Of a DNA stretch of 64,000 bases, positions 23,960 to 35,803 are shown one piece after another. The position numbers and the translations under genes were made by a program. Source of the DNA: Isoetes taiwanensis (lineage: Eukaryota; Streptophyta; Lycopodiopsida; Isoetales; Isoetaceae); contig JAJEKV010000028.1 of the NCBI GenBank assembly GCA_021234155.1, positions 11,798,134 through 11,862,133 of the forward strand, read 5' to 3'. Numbering within the stretch: the first letter of the stretch is position 1; every line of letters starts with the position of its first letter. The notes below the pieces were generated by a model. The model did no database searches. It was not told where the DNA came from and saw only the letters and a list, made by a program, of their open reading frames with translations.

Positions 23960-24539
23960 AGGTGCACCATTTCCAGCAATTCTAAGGTGTACGTGATAAG
24001 CCATCTCATCTGAAATTAATATCATATACTAGATCTGAATAAATACACATCAATGGTTCTAGAAATTAGAAAAACCTAGTAATTTCCTTCCCATCTCCTT
24101 CGTCTGTCGGCTTTCCACCTCTTCATGGCTGCATTCTGTATAGGCGATTAGACTAGAGGCTGCCACTGAGGCTTTCTGGAGTTCAATGCACAAGGTATTA
24201 TTCATTCTATTGTATATGTAAAAGGCAAGATGGCCATATTTTGATAGTTTACAATAAAGGAAGCAGAACCTCTTTCTAAGGCTTTTGTAGATCAGAGCTA
24301 CGCAGTTGTAATTAGAGGCAAATTTGCAGCTATGGTTATTCAAGTGTCATGCACTAGTTTTATCTTGTCAACTTGGAATTCATATGGATCAACTAGCCGA
24401 TCACTTAAAAACCCATATGCAGGTACAAAATATATACCCACACTCTTTTGAATTGCTCAAACTTTTTGCTCTAATTATGTGGTTCTTAAATGTTGTACTT
24501 ATACAGATCAAATGTTATACAAATGATATTCATACAGGC
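23960..24539. other. no recognisable gene
   Basis: AT-rich, with short frames on both strands and no motif. Repeats of GAACAGGTCGGCAGAA at about 24548-24596 mark the 5' boundary of the LINE that follows. Confidence 0.4.
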
Positions 24540-25572
24540 CGTGGAAGAACAGGTCGGCAGAACCGATAGAACAGGTCGGCAGAATAGAACAGGTCGTGAC
24601 AGTTATGAGCAAGCGTTCTTCATCAAAAAAGGGGGATCCGAAGGATGACCAAGATATGCTTCGAATCCTGACATTAGAGCTCTAGGCAGCCAGAGAAGAA
24701 ATTAAATTGCTGAGAGAGGAAACGCAGGCAGTGAGAGAGGAAATGAAGTGTTTGAAGCAGGGTGTTCATGAAGTAAAGGGTATTGTGGAAGATATCCAAG
24801 AGAACCAAAAGGAAAACCAAGAGGATGAAGGAACTGAAGAAATGAGTCAGGAACAAATGGTGACCAAGATTACTTCCAACATTGAAGCACAGGTGCAGAA
24901 TTTATTTGCACAGGAGCAAGAAAGAATTGTGGAACATGAAGAGTGGACATCCAGAGCAAAAATCTGATAATAGCTGGTATAGAAGAAGAAGATGAAGAGA
25001 TGTGGTGGATGTCTTCTTCAAGAACACCATGCACTTATCAGATCCAGGAGTGAGACATTGTCGCCACATTGGAAAGAAGAATGAAGGCAAAATATGGCCA
25101 ATCTTAATCAGATTCACAGATGTAGACGCACGAAATAGAGTTACTCAGCATAGAAGCCACTTGAAAGGTCAAAAGATTTGGTTGAATGATAATCTGACAA
25201 TTGTACAGCAAAAGGAAAGAAAGCAAATGCTCAATGAGATGAAACGATTAAGGGAGGAAGGCAAAAAATGCATACATTGTAAACAACAAACTGGTGATCC
25301 GAAACAAGGCATAGGGATTTCAGGTCCTCGGGCTTTTACTCCGGAACATACATGTAAATGAGGAAAAAATTTTAAGCAGCTTAACTTCTTCCAAGAGTAT
25401 GATATAGTGGCTTTTACGGAAACATGGGAACATGAATTCAATAGGGTGATTGAAATTCCAGGAATTGATCTTGTTGATTATGTCTGGAATATGCGTGGCC
25501 AGAGCCAACGTGGTTGGGGTGGTATCGCATGCTTTGTACGGAAAGGTTTGAAAAAATCAATTACCATAATGA
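24540..25572 (+). pseudogene. LINE (L1-like) 5' half: ORF1-like region and endonuclease start
   Basis: An ATG at 24605 starts an ORF1-like protein (MSKRSSSKKGDPKDD). It is interrupted by a TAG near 24684 and then forms a coiled coil (REEIKLLREETQAVREEMK and following). After stops and a frame change near 24967-25000 the frame continues with RHIGKKNEGKIWPILIRF, WLNDNLTIVQQKERKQML and a CxxC at CIHCKQ (about 25270), as in L1 RNA-binding ORF1 or its ORF2 junction. From about 25380, FFQEYDIVAFTETWEHEF, IPGIDLVDYVWNMRG and GWGGIACFVRKGL are the first blocks of an APE-type endonuclease (the ETW catalytic Glu is present). The element is then cut by a Helitron-derived insert at about 25573. Confidence 0.8.
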
Positions 25573-26160
25573 TAAGGACACTGCTTCCTCCATGACCAGC
25601 ACTGCTTCATTGTGTGCTGCGAGCAACCCTTCTGCCTCTGCAGCTTGTTGGTATGTTTCATATTGTTGGCCATTAACAATTTTTAACTCTTCCCACGTTC
25701 TGACAGGCCGGTGCAACAAGATCTGTCTCAAGCATAATGCTTCCCCAACTCGAGGCAATAACAATCGTATTCTACATACCAAAGGCTGTCTTATCCTCCT
25801 TTTCACGATGTTCCTGGTGTTTCCTTCTCGTTCTTGTTCCAAGCAAGTTCCAGGTTCAATTGCTACTCCTGGATTGTATGGAGTCAGGGTGTGCTCCTCA
25901 TTATATCGAATGTACGTGAAAGCATCAAACTCGGGGTCAGGCGAGCGGAGGAAATATCGATCCAATAACGAACGCGTATTTGGACGTGGTAGATGCAAAG
26001 GCAAACATTTGACAGCAGGAGACTTATTTGTAACATCATATGACATTGTTCTCCATGCGGCCTTTGTAGCCGATAGATAATGTGCCTTCAAGTAGTCATG
26101 TATCTCGTCTCTAGGAGGATGGTTAGGGGCTCGTTCAGATCGTATATTAACCATGGTTCA
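25561..26160 (-). pseudogene. Helitron helicase-like fragment inserted in LINE
   Basis: A 197-codon minus-strand frame contains PPRDEIHDYLKAHYLSATKA, AWRTMSYDVTNKSPAVKCLP, LHLPRPNTRS, then GEALCLRQILLHRPVRTWEE, LKIVNGQQYETYQQAAEAEG and LL. This is the region between the Rep and helicase domains of eukaryotic Helitron proteins, where DE(I)..Y...RY.S..EA.WR....., SPAV..L..HLP, and G(E)..LR.LL....G..(S/T)(F/W)E.L...G..Y.T...A....GLL are standard. Rep catalytic residues and helicase motifs I-VI are not included. It lies antisense inside the LINE and replaces the reverse transcriptase core, so it probably came in as a captured Helitron piece or chimeric insertion. Confidence 0.8.
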
Positions 26161-26202
26161 CCTGTTGTGCTTCCTATCTGCTCATTACTCGAATAGGGTT
26201 CT

Positions 26203-27060
26203 GTGCCCTCTCTAGAATGGTTGGTTGTTGATGACGGTATAGAAGAAGGGTGTTCTTTTTGGGTTACTCTAAAGCTTGCAAAACTGAAGACAATGTTATA
26301 TCAAACTTTGGTCAGGACGGTTGTGTTGTACGGATGTGAGGTTTGGGGGGCCGGGCTCTCCCAAGAAATGTGGAAAATGGTTGAGAAAATTCAAAAGAAA
26401 TTTCTTCTGGCGGAACTAGGGGTTAAAATGCAAACCCCGTATCATATGATATTGGCTGAAGCAGGGATGGAGATGTTAGAAGCTGAAGCATTATTTCTGA
26501 CGCTCAAATATGTGCAAAAGGTCCATGATATGGATGCTGATAGGCTACCGAGGCTTGCAATGATACAGACTAGTCTTAATAGATGGTATAATGAAGTGAG
26601 TAAATGGTTGGATAAGTGGGGAATAGTGCTAGAAGATATGCCATCAGAGGAGGATGAGCTAAGAGAATGGGTCTACGCGCATGTCAGAGAAAAATCTTGG
26701 CATAATGCAGGTACGAAAATGGCATTTTACAAAAAAGAAATTAATCCAGCACTTGGAGAAGCACCGCATCTCCTGGGTAAGCTGTCTTACTTTAAAAGAC
26801 ATTTATTGTGCAAACTAAGATTAAGTTCAGATCACTTGGGAGTGGAGGTTGGTAGATGGGGGAATCTCCCCCGAAACTTACGTACCTGTAAAACATGTGG
26901 AGCTGATGTACTTGAGGATGAGGCACACCTTATTCTTCACTGCCCTGCATATGAAAATTTAAGGAGACGGATGGGTATTCCTACCGGGATCTCTTTATAT
27001 GATTTCTTTGCGCTGCCAGCTACAACGATCCGTGACTACTTGATAGAGGTGATTATATGA
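26203..27060 (+). pseudogene. LINE (same element) 3' half: post-RT region and zinc knuckle
   Basis: A single open frame of 285 codons starts with sequence from the insertion junction. It continues with TMLYQTLVRTVVLYGCEVWG (the LYG.E.W block after LINE reverse transcriptase), a helical linker, and CKTCGADVLEDEAHLILHCP (CxxC-H-C zinc knuckle, about 26890-26950). It ends DYLIEVII. The frame is intact over 850 bases while the 5' half is broken, which suggests a rather recent element damaged mainly by the Helitron insertion and a few point changes. Confidence 0.85.
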
Positions 27061-27185
27061 GAAAGAGAGTAGTGAGACTAATGATGCCCTGGTTGAGGGT
27101 ACATTAGAGTTCTAATTATATGCAAAAATTGACTTGTATATCATCTTCTAGACCTGATGGTCTCATAGACGTGATCTATAAAACA

Positions 27186-27218
27186 TTTCATTTCATTTCA
27201 TTTCATTTCATTTCTCTG
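27186..27218 (+). repeat. (CATTT)n LINE 3' tail
   Basis: Six consecutive TTTCA/CATTT units lie about 125 bases after the LINE stop codon. Short tandem tails are a common 3' end for L1-like elements lacking poly(A), so this probably marks the 3' terminus. Confidence 0.75.
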
Positions 27219-30200
27219 CTTTCTTCGTCCATGGACATGTAACGCCGTCTTCTATTCTCGCTTATCCTCTGTAGATAAGCCTCCCTATCTCGCTCACTCA
27301 AATTCGATAATCAGCCTCTTCGAGGCATCTTAGTGGCATTACCCAACGTAGTACTCCATGAAAATAATTAACTGACAACTCAAACTAGAGAGAAACCCAC
27401 CTCTATTTATTTCCTTCGCTTTACTGCCCTTTTCCCTTCAATAAGTTATATTGCCAAGTCAAAAGATCTGAAGCCCTGCTTTGAAAAGGCATCATGTCGA
27501 GATCATTTCTCAATATATACAACCAAACATCAAATTTTCAAATATATAGACCAATTAGCTTATATATACTACATCAAGTAGCCAAAATATATGTATCTAT
27601 ATGAATAGTGGTTACAATATGCTTAATAATAGCCATAACATGTTTATGACCGTAGCCACACATAGGATATTCACGATCTCAAGGCTATGTTTAATAATAG
27701 CCATAGCCATAACATATATTTATAACCGCAGCCACACATACCATATTTATGATGTCAAGGTTCCTACATCTCTCCTGCATGCATAGCTCTTACAAAATCT
27801 TCCCTGCATTCGAGGATCTCTAAAACTCGATTCAAATAGGTGAGTTGTGCACACAGTTTCTTAATGTTTATCGAGAGATTCATTGTCCCTTTAGACATCA
27901 TGGTCAACTCATTAGAAAAGTTGTCCACTTGCAATTGCAATGTTTTTGAAATGGTTGGCCGCGTGCGCAATCTATACGATGCTAGGCGTAATGCAATATG
28001 ATTTCGTCTTCTTTTTTGGATTTCTTTGCTTTATCATGTCTCTTCCTCAATACTTGCTATTGTAATTCCACTATTTCTCTCGTCTAGAATCTCCATAGGC
28101 TACAACATAACACACATTCTTCAAAACCATTCACTACAATGCAAGAGACAAACACTAGATTTAATAAAAAGTAAGGCTTTATTGAAGTGGGAAAATGGTA
28201 CACCATGATGTTCAATGAAGCGTGATCAACCATTGACTATGGATTGAAGTACTTAATAGAACTAATGTAAGGCTTTATCGAAGTTAGCAAAAAGTACATC
28301 ACGATGATCCAAGCGCTTGAGTTGTGATCAATCAGTGGCTATAGACTGAAGTAACTATTCATGTAGGCGTAGGTACACGTGATGATCCAAGCACGAAAAA
28401 AGCACTAACTATAGATGGAAGGATTACTGAACATCCCAATTTCAATCCTACCATCGACCAAATCGGTATTCACCTTGAAAATACCCAGAGGATCAATAGA
28501 ATCACAACCCATATACTTCTGGAGAAGGTAAGGTATGACACCTGATGGGTAGTTTGTTTCCACTGTTTCTAATTTTTTGAGAAAGGAGTTAGGGAGGAAG
28601 CGCCACACAACCAAGGTCTCAGAGAGAGTTTATGAGGACCCCTCAATCCAACCACACTCGATGTGGTACAATTGATCTCCATGCACTTTGATATGTATAG
28701 AAATTTTTTTGTTTTAGACGTCATCATAACGATGGCCTCCGGCAATGGCATGCCCATCTGAAATCAGTGGACATTATGACATATATTATGCAAGGTACCA
28801 ACATCCTAGCGCAAAAAAATAGGAATATAGTAGATGCTAGTCGAAACTATACACATAGCATATTGCTAAACATACAAGGAAATTGGAATATGAAGTAGGA
28901 AGCAACCACTATAATTTTACATAGAGCTGGTGTATATTATGCAACGTAGCAACACTTAAACGCATAAAAAATAGGAATGTAATAAACTCTAGTTAAAACT
29001 ACACACATAGCATCTGGCTAAATATACAACAAGGAATGGAATAAGTAGAAGGAAACAACCACCATAAATTTTTATATACCTTATATAGCAACAACAATGG
29101 AAAGAGTGACCGAAGAAGTGAGCGCCCACAAGTGAACCGTGGTAAATCATATGGAGACCTCTCCATTTATATACATGGAGTATCCATTGTTTTATGGACA
29201 CGTGTCTATGCAATCATTCTTGATTGCATAAATATTCTTGTATGGATGAACCTTGTTACATTAATTGCATAAGGAGGTATGCATTGATAGATCTTGAAGT
29301 GACCATACATCATTGTCTATAAGTCACATTAAACTCAAAATGGATATAATGACCACATTAAACTCACAATGGATATCGCATCACGCTGCCAACACATTGA
29401 TTATACGAAAAATAGATATCATATTTTTGGAGTACGTGCAGACCAAACCTTTAACTATGGAGCACGGATTGGATGGATTGTGCATAAGAAGGAAGAAATG
29501 GTAAATTTGCTTCGAATTCTTTGGGGCCCTTGGGCAGATTATAGAAGCAAGAGTACAACAAAGGAAAGAGGAGACGGAATCGGATTAGGAGTGGACGAAG
29601 GAACGACACCTCTTGTTTTTCTTTAACCCAAAAAAAAAGTAAGGAGACCATATGCAAAGGGCGAGCAATTCGCTCCGAGGCTCCACAACAGCAACAACAG
29701 CTTTTGGCCAGCAGCAATAGCAACAGTTGTGGCCGATATTCTGACTTTTCCACAGCGGTGGCGATGACAATTTCTGGAAGGGGACTGGATGAATCGGCCA
29801 GCCCTAAGAATCCCTGCAGTCTTTTTTTTAGCTGGCCAAACTTAGCTCCCCAAATATCTGCTCAAAAGGGTCACTGTCGAGCTATTTCGAAACCCCTCTG
29901 TAGAAGATTTCTTGGATCGATCCATTCAAAGAGGCTTTGCTGTTCGGTTGATGGTGGGACTGGTGTTCAAGCTTGTTGCACAATAGAATAGCAGGGACAA
30001 AGTGAAGCGACAGCAGTGGAAAGCACATGGACGGTGAGCAGAGACATTGTTTATGTGAAAGGCATTATATATTTAGTAAACATATTTATGCAGGTGAAGA
30101 CATATTTATACAGGTGAAGAGTTCAAGAGTTCAGGAGTGCAGTGTCCTAGAGTTCAAAGGTGCTCAAGGGTTCAAAACTGTAGAGTTGAAGAGTTCAGAA

Positions 30201-30422
30201 GTGCAAAGACCAGACACTCAGATTAATAGCTGAAGGCATTCCCATTTACATTCCGATACATACAGTAAAGTACATATTATGTAGTTGTGATTTCTGAGAA
30301 CAAAACACATTTTTTAAAAACACTGTATTGCATTCATATGATGCTACCAAAATTGCAAGGATCATATAGGATTATATAGAGTTATGTAGGGATTACTCGT
30401 GTGACAGCCAGCTTTTCAGTAA
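27219..30422. other. no securely recognised gene
   Basis: The segment has short frames on both strands. One pair on the minus strand (28757-28569 and 28614-28405) overlaps in different frames and could be one broken reading frame, but no family was recognised. At 27600-27750 the phrase AATAATAGCCATA(A/G)C and CCGCAGCCACACATA is directly duplicated (about 60-base spacing). At 28240-28330 and 28170-28230 the phrase AAGGCTTTAT(C/T)GAAGT is duplicated. A CAACAACAG-rich stretch lies at 29680-29720. Confidence 0.4.
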
Positions 30423-30932
30423 TTATTTGATGCAATCATAGCAGTGGCCACACTCCACATTCTCTCCAACAGTGACAAAGCAAAGGCAATTCTCGTAGAA
30501 GTAGCTCATGTCACCTCTACAAAGATTCTCCAGAGGGTACAAAGGCAGGCTTACTCCTAGTTGTCCATCATGAAGAGGCATATCCAAGAAGTTCAAGACA
30601 CCATGATTCAGATCACCATTTGATGCATCATATAACGTTGGCAATTCATCCTCACAAGATTGGCACCAGTGCACAAAATCAGCACCTACTTCAGCTAGTC
30701 CTCCTTCCAATTCAAAGCCAACGCTTGGATCACCATTCAGTTTTGCAAGGGGGGCATAAATTGCCTCAAATCCATCCATTTTTATACGCTTGGATGGTGG
30801 CAGTAGACTATCCTCATCCCCATCAAGGAGCTCAGAGAGCTTACGCTTTGATGTGGAGCCAGGCGTTGCAGAACCCATGAGGAGCTTATGCTTTGCTATT
30901 GTTGTGGAGCCAACAGTCATAGAACCCATCAA
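30423..30932 (-). CDS. unrecognised protein with NLS-like motif and Cys-rich C-terminus
   Basis: A 169-codon open frame starts at 30932 with a double methionine. The first 35 residues contain two similar segments (HKLLMGSATPGSTSKRK and the preceding MGSMTVGSTTIAKHK). A basic PPSKRIKMDG around residue 50 resembles a nuclear localisation signal. The middle is acidic. The C-terminal third has nine cysteines (WCQSCEDE, LCRGDM, ENCLCF, ECGHCYDCIK) that could bind zinc, but the spacing fits no family I can name. A TATA box (CTATAAAATG, 30978-30986 on the minus strand) lies about 45 bases upstream. A clean frame, a promoter-like box and non-random composition argue for a real gene or a captured exon. 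The function is unknown. Confidence 0.45.
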   Translation of the reverse strand: MMGSMTVGSTTIAKHKLLMGSATPGSTSKRKLSELLDGDEDSLLPPSKRIKMDGFEAIYAPLAKLNGDPSVGFELEGGLAEVGADFVHWCQSCEDELPTLYDASNGDLNHGVLNFLDMPLHDGQLGVSLPLYPLENLCRGDMSYFYENCLCFVTVGENVECGHCYDCIK

Positions 30933-30976
30933 GAATTCCAGTTTTAGAATGCTAAGAATAAGCGTCGAAGAATTGG

Positions 30977-30987
30977 CATTTTATAGC
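30977..30987 (-). promoter_or_regulatory. TATA box of the 30.9-kb gene
   Basis: The minus strand reads GGTGCTATAAAATGCC at this place. It is about 45 bases before the predicted start codon at 30932, a suitable distance for a TATA box with a short leader. Confidence 0.45.
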
Positions 30988-31009
30988 ACCCATTCAGCAC
31001 ACAAATAAA

Positions 31010-31439
31010 GGGCTGTCCTTCCAATTGTCAATCAAAATAAATTAAACGTACCACAATATCCTACTAGATCCAATTTCAAATTTAAGTTAGATGTACCCAT
31101 AATATTCTACCAGATCTCAATGATTGCTTCACTAATCAAGAAAGGCTATATATATAGTTATTATTCAAGAGAACGTGCAAAAAGAAATGACCACAAATTC
31201 GCCAAGAATGAATGTGGGTGCAAACTTGCTTATTCTTTGCTCAAGAAAGCTTAGATGGATTGATTGAGGAAGGGGAGTCACGTGGCTGTGGCTCCTCCTC
31301 AATATATAAATATTAACTAGGAAAATACAAAAAATGTTCCTCAATAATATTTTTTGACACTTGGCATGCATGTACTGGAGCATCAAAGAATCTCGAAGAA
31401 TGGAATTAAAGTGTATGCATTATATATGGTTTGATAATT
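31010..31439. other. no recognisable gene
   Basis: AT-rich sequence without motif. It ends at the AT-rich border of the inverted-repeat arm. Confidence 0.4.
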
Positions 31440-34197
31440 GATATATCATATATGTCATCTAGTATGTGTGACATATCACTATGTTATATATAGTATGTCA
31501 TAGTATATGACATCATTATATGTCACATGCATAATAGATATGCCACATGATATATGTGACATACGTTATAGTATATGACATCAGTATGTATCACATGGTA
31601 TATGTGATATATCACGATATTATATGACATTTAATATGACTATCATTATAATGCCAGATGGCATATGGCATATAATATGACTTACGACATAAGACTTAAG
31701 AAGTAATACCTATAATATGTGGTAGGTGGAGTCATGTATGAACCCAAAAACTAGCACGTGTTCCTGAGATAGACGAAGGCTCGAAATGAAGAAACCATAG
31801 AACACACACTAACTTCGAACAAGAAACCAGAAGAAGGCGACACCAAGAAGTCAGGGGAAGCCGTCAGACACACCGGTCAAGCACATCTAGACCTGGGGCA
31901 CCCACAAACCAAAGATATGCAAGCCGAGGACAGGGAAGAACGTCAGACACTAAAAAAGCATCCACGTGACACACTAAGCGCAAGCACCAAATGTTACAAA
32001 GGGGAGCAGGAGAGGGAACTGACTCTCGGAGAGGGTCACAGGATTCAACACGAAGCACACACTCCCTCCCCAAATATAGGATCCATCAAACCCTAAGAGA
32101 CTTAGACCGGCTGGACTGACTCTCAGGATGCTAGATGGGTGTTAGTTTTAATCATTCTCAATACCACATCGGACCCTAATGGTCCCCATAGATTCCCCCC
32201 GTACAAAAGATCAAAGGAAGTGGGACCTTCCCCCTTTGAAAGCCATGTCGTCAAAACACCACCATGGTACTGCCACTGTACTCCCATCAAAAGTTGATGG
32301 GGCATAAGTGCTAAGGGACAAAAATTAATTATTACATTTTTCAAATTTTTTGTACTCTTCCCTTTTTTTTTTTTTTGGCTCCCCGAATATTTACCCTTGC
32401 ATGCAAGCCCTTATGCCCGGCTGTCATCATGCAAAACAGAAAATGCTCGAGAATAGGAGATCAAGCACAAGAGGTGACACGTGGCGGATGCGGGGCTTCG
32501 TACCTCCATCATCCACATGTACAATGTGGCCCCCATACATAGGCCAATAAAAAACTCCCACAAATTATTCAAACCCACCAATCAGCTACAACCAACCACC
32601 ATCCAATAGTGCACCTGCCACGTGCCCATCAAAAAAGTGATTGGGGGGAAGTTTGAACCATCCCCCACCTAGAAATGAATGGGGGAGGTCCCATCACCCC
32701 AACCAATCATGATATGTCAGATCTGCCACACCTGCCACGACAGAACTGCCACTCCTATCATGTCAGCCTCCCCAATCATGCCAAATTATGTTGGCCAAAA
32801 ACACCCCCAAAATCTCTGTTTTTCTAAATTTCTAGCTCTGATTTCCAATTTCTGCAATTCAGGCCTCCCTACTTCAAAGTGAGGTCTGAAAATTGGCTAC
32901 ATAGGTCGGCTCATGTTTCCGAACCCAGCCATGTAAAAAGCCTCTTCAGATTTGCTGTATTTCTGGACCCATTTCAAAAAGACTGTTTATGTGGCAAATA
33001 GATAATCATCGATTGCTTCCCCAATACACAAAATTAGCCTACCAAACTTCTTCAGCATACTAGCATGGCATTTCCGACCATGGATGCACCAAAAGCGCCA
33101 TAAGATTCATCCTACTTTGGGCTTAATTAGACACCCAATCTGTTGTTCTTCCCAATAACCCGGGAGTGTCACTAGGAAGATGAACAATCCACAAGCATCT
33201 ACAATTATGGTTGATCTAAACCCAAAATTAAACCAGTCTTGGGCTTCAACAACAAATTCGTCTACTCCATTAAGCAAAAATGATCAAAGCATAACAAACC
33301 AACCTGGATTTTCGATCTTTGACCCCTGTTTTTCTGAAATTTTAGCCCCCAAGACTTTAAACTTCCCAAGCGTTAACCACCTAGTGGTTAACATTGTGCA
33401 CATGCTAGGTGTCAGTGGTGGCAGACTACACTTGGCATGTTTAGGTTAGCATAAGTGTAGGGCTTAGATTTAGCTAGATGTAGGGCTCAGATTTGCGGTC
33501 TACACTATATAAGACCAGAGCCTCTTCAGATGTACTCAGGTTTTATCTCAAGTCTGGAGAGCCTCATTTGGCGCACATCCTTCACTCTTTGTACATATTT
33601 ATTTCTCTTGTTCTTATTTTGTGGTCATGAGCGTGGCAGCTTTGTAGCATCTGATAGTCATATACTGCTGCTGGATGGTGTATGCCAAGAACTCACAATT
33701 AACAGTAGTGTCGTTATGCCGGGTTCACTCGTGATCACTTTCTTGAGCCTTGCTGTCTTGCTGTTATCCTTGCTGCTCTTATCATCATCAGTTCTTGAAT
33801 ACTCCTTGTATATTCCTCTTCACCCTTCAAACTCCCTTTTTTGGCCCAACCAGCTGTTGAAATGGTCTGGCTGGAGGCCCCTTTGTCAATCAATTCGTTA
33901 GCAATTAGTCTTGTTACGAAAATAGTTTTCAAAAACTCTGTTTTTTATGATGCAGCAAGCACAGTTTTACCGTCAAGGATTTCTGGAGTGGCGACAGCAC
34001 TCTTTTCTGCACATATCAGAAAACTCAAATCAAGTATTTGATCCTCTTTTTTCTATCTTCTATATGCAGACCTATTGGTCCCATGACCTATTGGTCTCCG
34101 TGGACGTTAAAAAAACTATTCTATTTATATGCAGCAAAACATTATCAGAAAAATCATGTTGATTCTTTGTTATTTTCTGCTTTATCTTGGATTATCA
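31440..34197 (-). repeat. right arm of the 2.7-kb inverted repeat
   Basis: Inverted counterpart of 6453-9146. The AT-rich ATATGACATC words come first, then the CGAGAGTCAGTTCCCTCTCC-type region (inverted, about 32.0 kb), the ACCCGGGAG region near 33160, the LTR at 33371-33704, and finally sequence ending at TTGGATTATCA (about 34195), where similarity to the left arm stops (about 6453). Confidence 0.8.
33371..33704 (+). mobile_element. LTR of a small retrotransposon family (copy 3)
   Basis: Plus-oriented copy beginning (C)GTTAACCACCTAGTGG, where the expected first T is mutated to C. It has a CTATATAAG TATA box at about 33503 and ends CACAATTAACA. It is followed by GTAGTGTCGTTATGCCGGGT, the sequence found in the same position beside the copy at 6869 (inverted). 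The family is short (334 bases). Confidence 0.7.
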
Positions 34198-34509
34198 GAA
34201 ATTTTGTGCCTTTTGCACACCCAAAAATATTTTGTCTCAGAGGTAGTACGTCATTATCTGCAGCAAAAAATTCTTCAGAAGCTTTCTCTATGAAGCTCCT
34301 TCAACTCCTTGAAAAAAAAGTTGCTTTGTTGTATTGGTTGGATGCCCGCATGCATAGCACTGCTCTTGACCATATACCTTTAAGAATTTGGTCCGCAATT
34401 ATGGGAACAATGCATCCACCATATCCCTTGTATTCCGAAGTAGAGAAGCACTCCAGATCACAATATCAAACCTCTGCAGTGCCCACTCCACGAACTCATT
34501 ATACCGTGG

Positions 34510-35788
34510 TTTGCAAATGAGATACTTATTTGCAGTTTCTTTTACCACAATCATATGGATGTCAACACAGCATTTTTAAATGCAGACTTAAATGAAGAGA
34601 TTTATATGGAGCAACCCCCTGGTTATGAAATTGATGGAGATAAAGTGTGGAAATTGCAAAAGGCAGTATATGGTCTAAGACAGGCACCACGGCAATCATT
34701 TGAAAGAACATGGGTTTGGAAAATTAAACATGGATGAAAATGGTATGTCTATAGAAACAGAGATCTTTTTTGCGTAGTCGCGGTATATTTAGATGATTGT
34801 GTTATGGCTGCTAATAATGTTAACTGCTTGGAACATTGCAAAGATATTTTGAAGCAAAGGTTTCAAATGACAGATTTAGGGGAACTTAAACAATTATTAG
34901 GTATGGAAGTTTATAGACATAGACAAAAGGGAATTGTAGCTATTACCCAGAACAAGAATATTTTAGGCATGCTTAAAAGGTTTAAGATGGAAGAATGTAA
35001 TCCTGCAAGCACTCCTGTAGCGTCTGGGCAAAGAATTAGCTCTGAGATGTGTCCGAAAACAGAAGAAGAAAAGAATATTATGATGAATCGACCTTATATG
35101 GAACTTATTGGATGTCTTCAATATGTATCAAACTGTACACGTCCTGATATTTTATATGGAGTAAATATGTTGAGTCAATTTTTGAACAATCCTGGTGAAG
35201 GACATAAGAAATGCGCAAAACGTATTCTCATGGTTTTGAAGGGCACTCAAAATTATGGACTGGTCTTTACACGTGAACATGGTGTAAGATTGGAAAGTCT
35301 ATTACTTGAAGGTTTTGCAGATGCAGATTGGGGAGATGATGTGGATAAACGCAGGTCAAGATCTGGATATGCATGTTTGCTGGGCAGAGACAGCTATCGC
35401 TTGGAAAAGTAAGAAACAACCCTCGATTGCTCTTTCTACTGCAGAAGCTGAATATGCAGCAGTATCTCTTGCCTCCAGAGAAATAATTTGGCTTAGACAA
35501 TTACTAGCAAAATTAGGTATAATGCAGAAAGAGCCAACACCTTTATATTGTGATAGTACAAGCTGCATTGCCATGAGTAAAAATCCAGTTCTACATGAAA
35601 GAACCAAATATATTGAGTTACATAATCATTTCATACGTGATCACGTCAATAGTGGGAAAATAATTGTTCTATATAGACCTATAGATATGCAGTGTGCAGA
35701 CATATTTATAAAAGCTTTGCTGGAGTTCAAATTTAAGATGTTTCAGAAAGAGTTAGGAGTAGAAAATGTTGAACCGGCTATCACATAG
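34510..35788 (+). pseudogene. Ty1-copia pol: reverse transcriptase and RNase H, 5'-truncated
   Basis: The reverse transcriptase begins mid-domain with MDVNTAFLNADLNEEIYMEQ and PPGYE, then KLQKAVYGLRQAPR. It continues through the YLDD catalytic box (VAVYLDDCV, about 34780-34805), TDLGELKQLLGMEV and TRPDILYGVNMLSQFL. RNase H follows with FADADWGDD, WKSKKQPSIALSTAEAEYAA and the final HVNSGKI and IFIKAL. These are canonical copia blocks in order. There is a premature stop after IKHG (34735), and a frame change near 35395 separates the RT part from the RNase H end. Gag, protease and integrase are missing: the left end runs into the repeat ending near 34.2 kb. It is a dead copy, but the 3' LTR is intact. 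Confidence 0.9.
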
Positions 35789-35790
35789 GC

Positions 35791-35803
35791 ATGAGGGGGA
35801 GAT
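35791..35803 (+). other. polypurine tract of the copia element
   Basis: GGCATGAGGGGGAGAT lies between the pol stop and the TG that opens the LTR. This is the standard primer for plus-strand synthesis in copia elements. Confidence 0.8.

Noticed and set aside
25514-26080. A 188-residue plus-strand protein rich in Cys
   Set aside because: It is the antisense shadow of the Helitron helicase-like fragment, which matches a known family on the minus strand.
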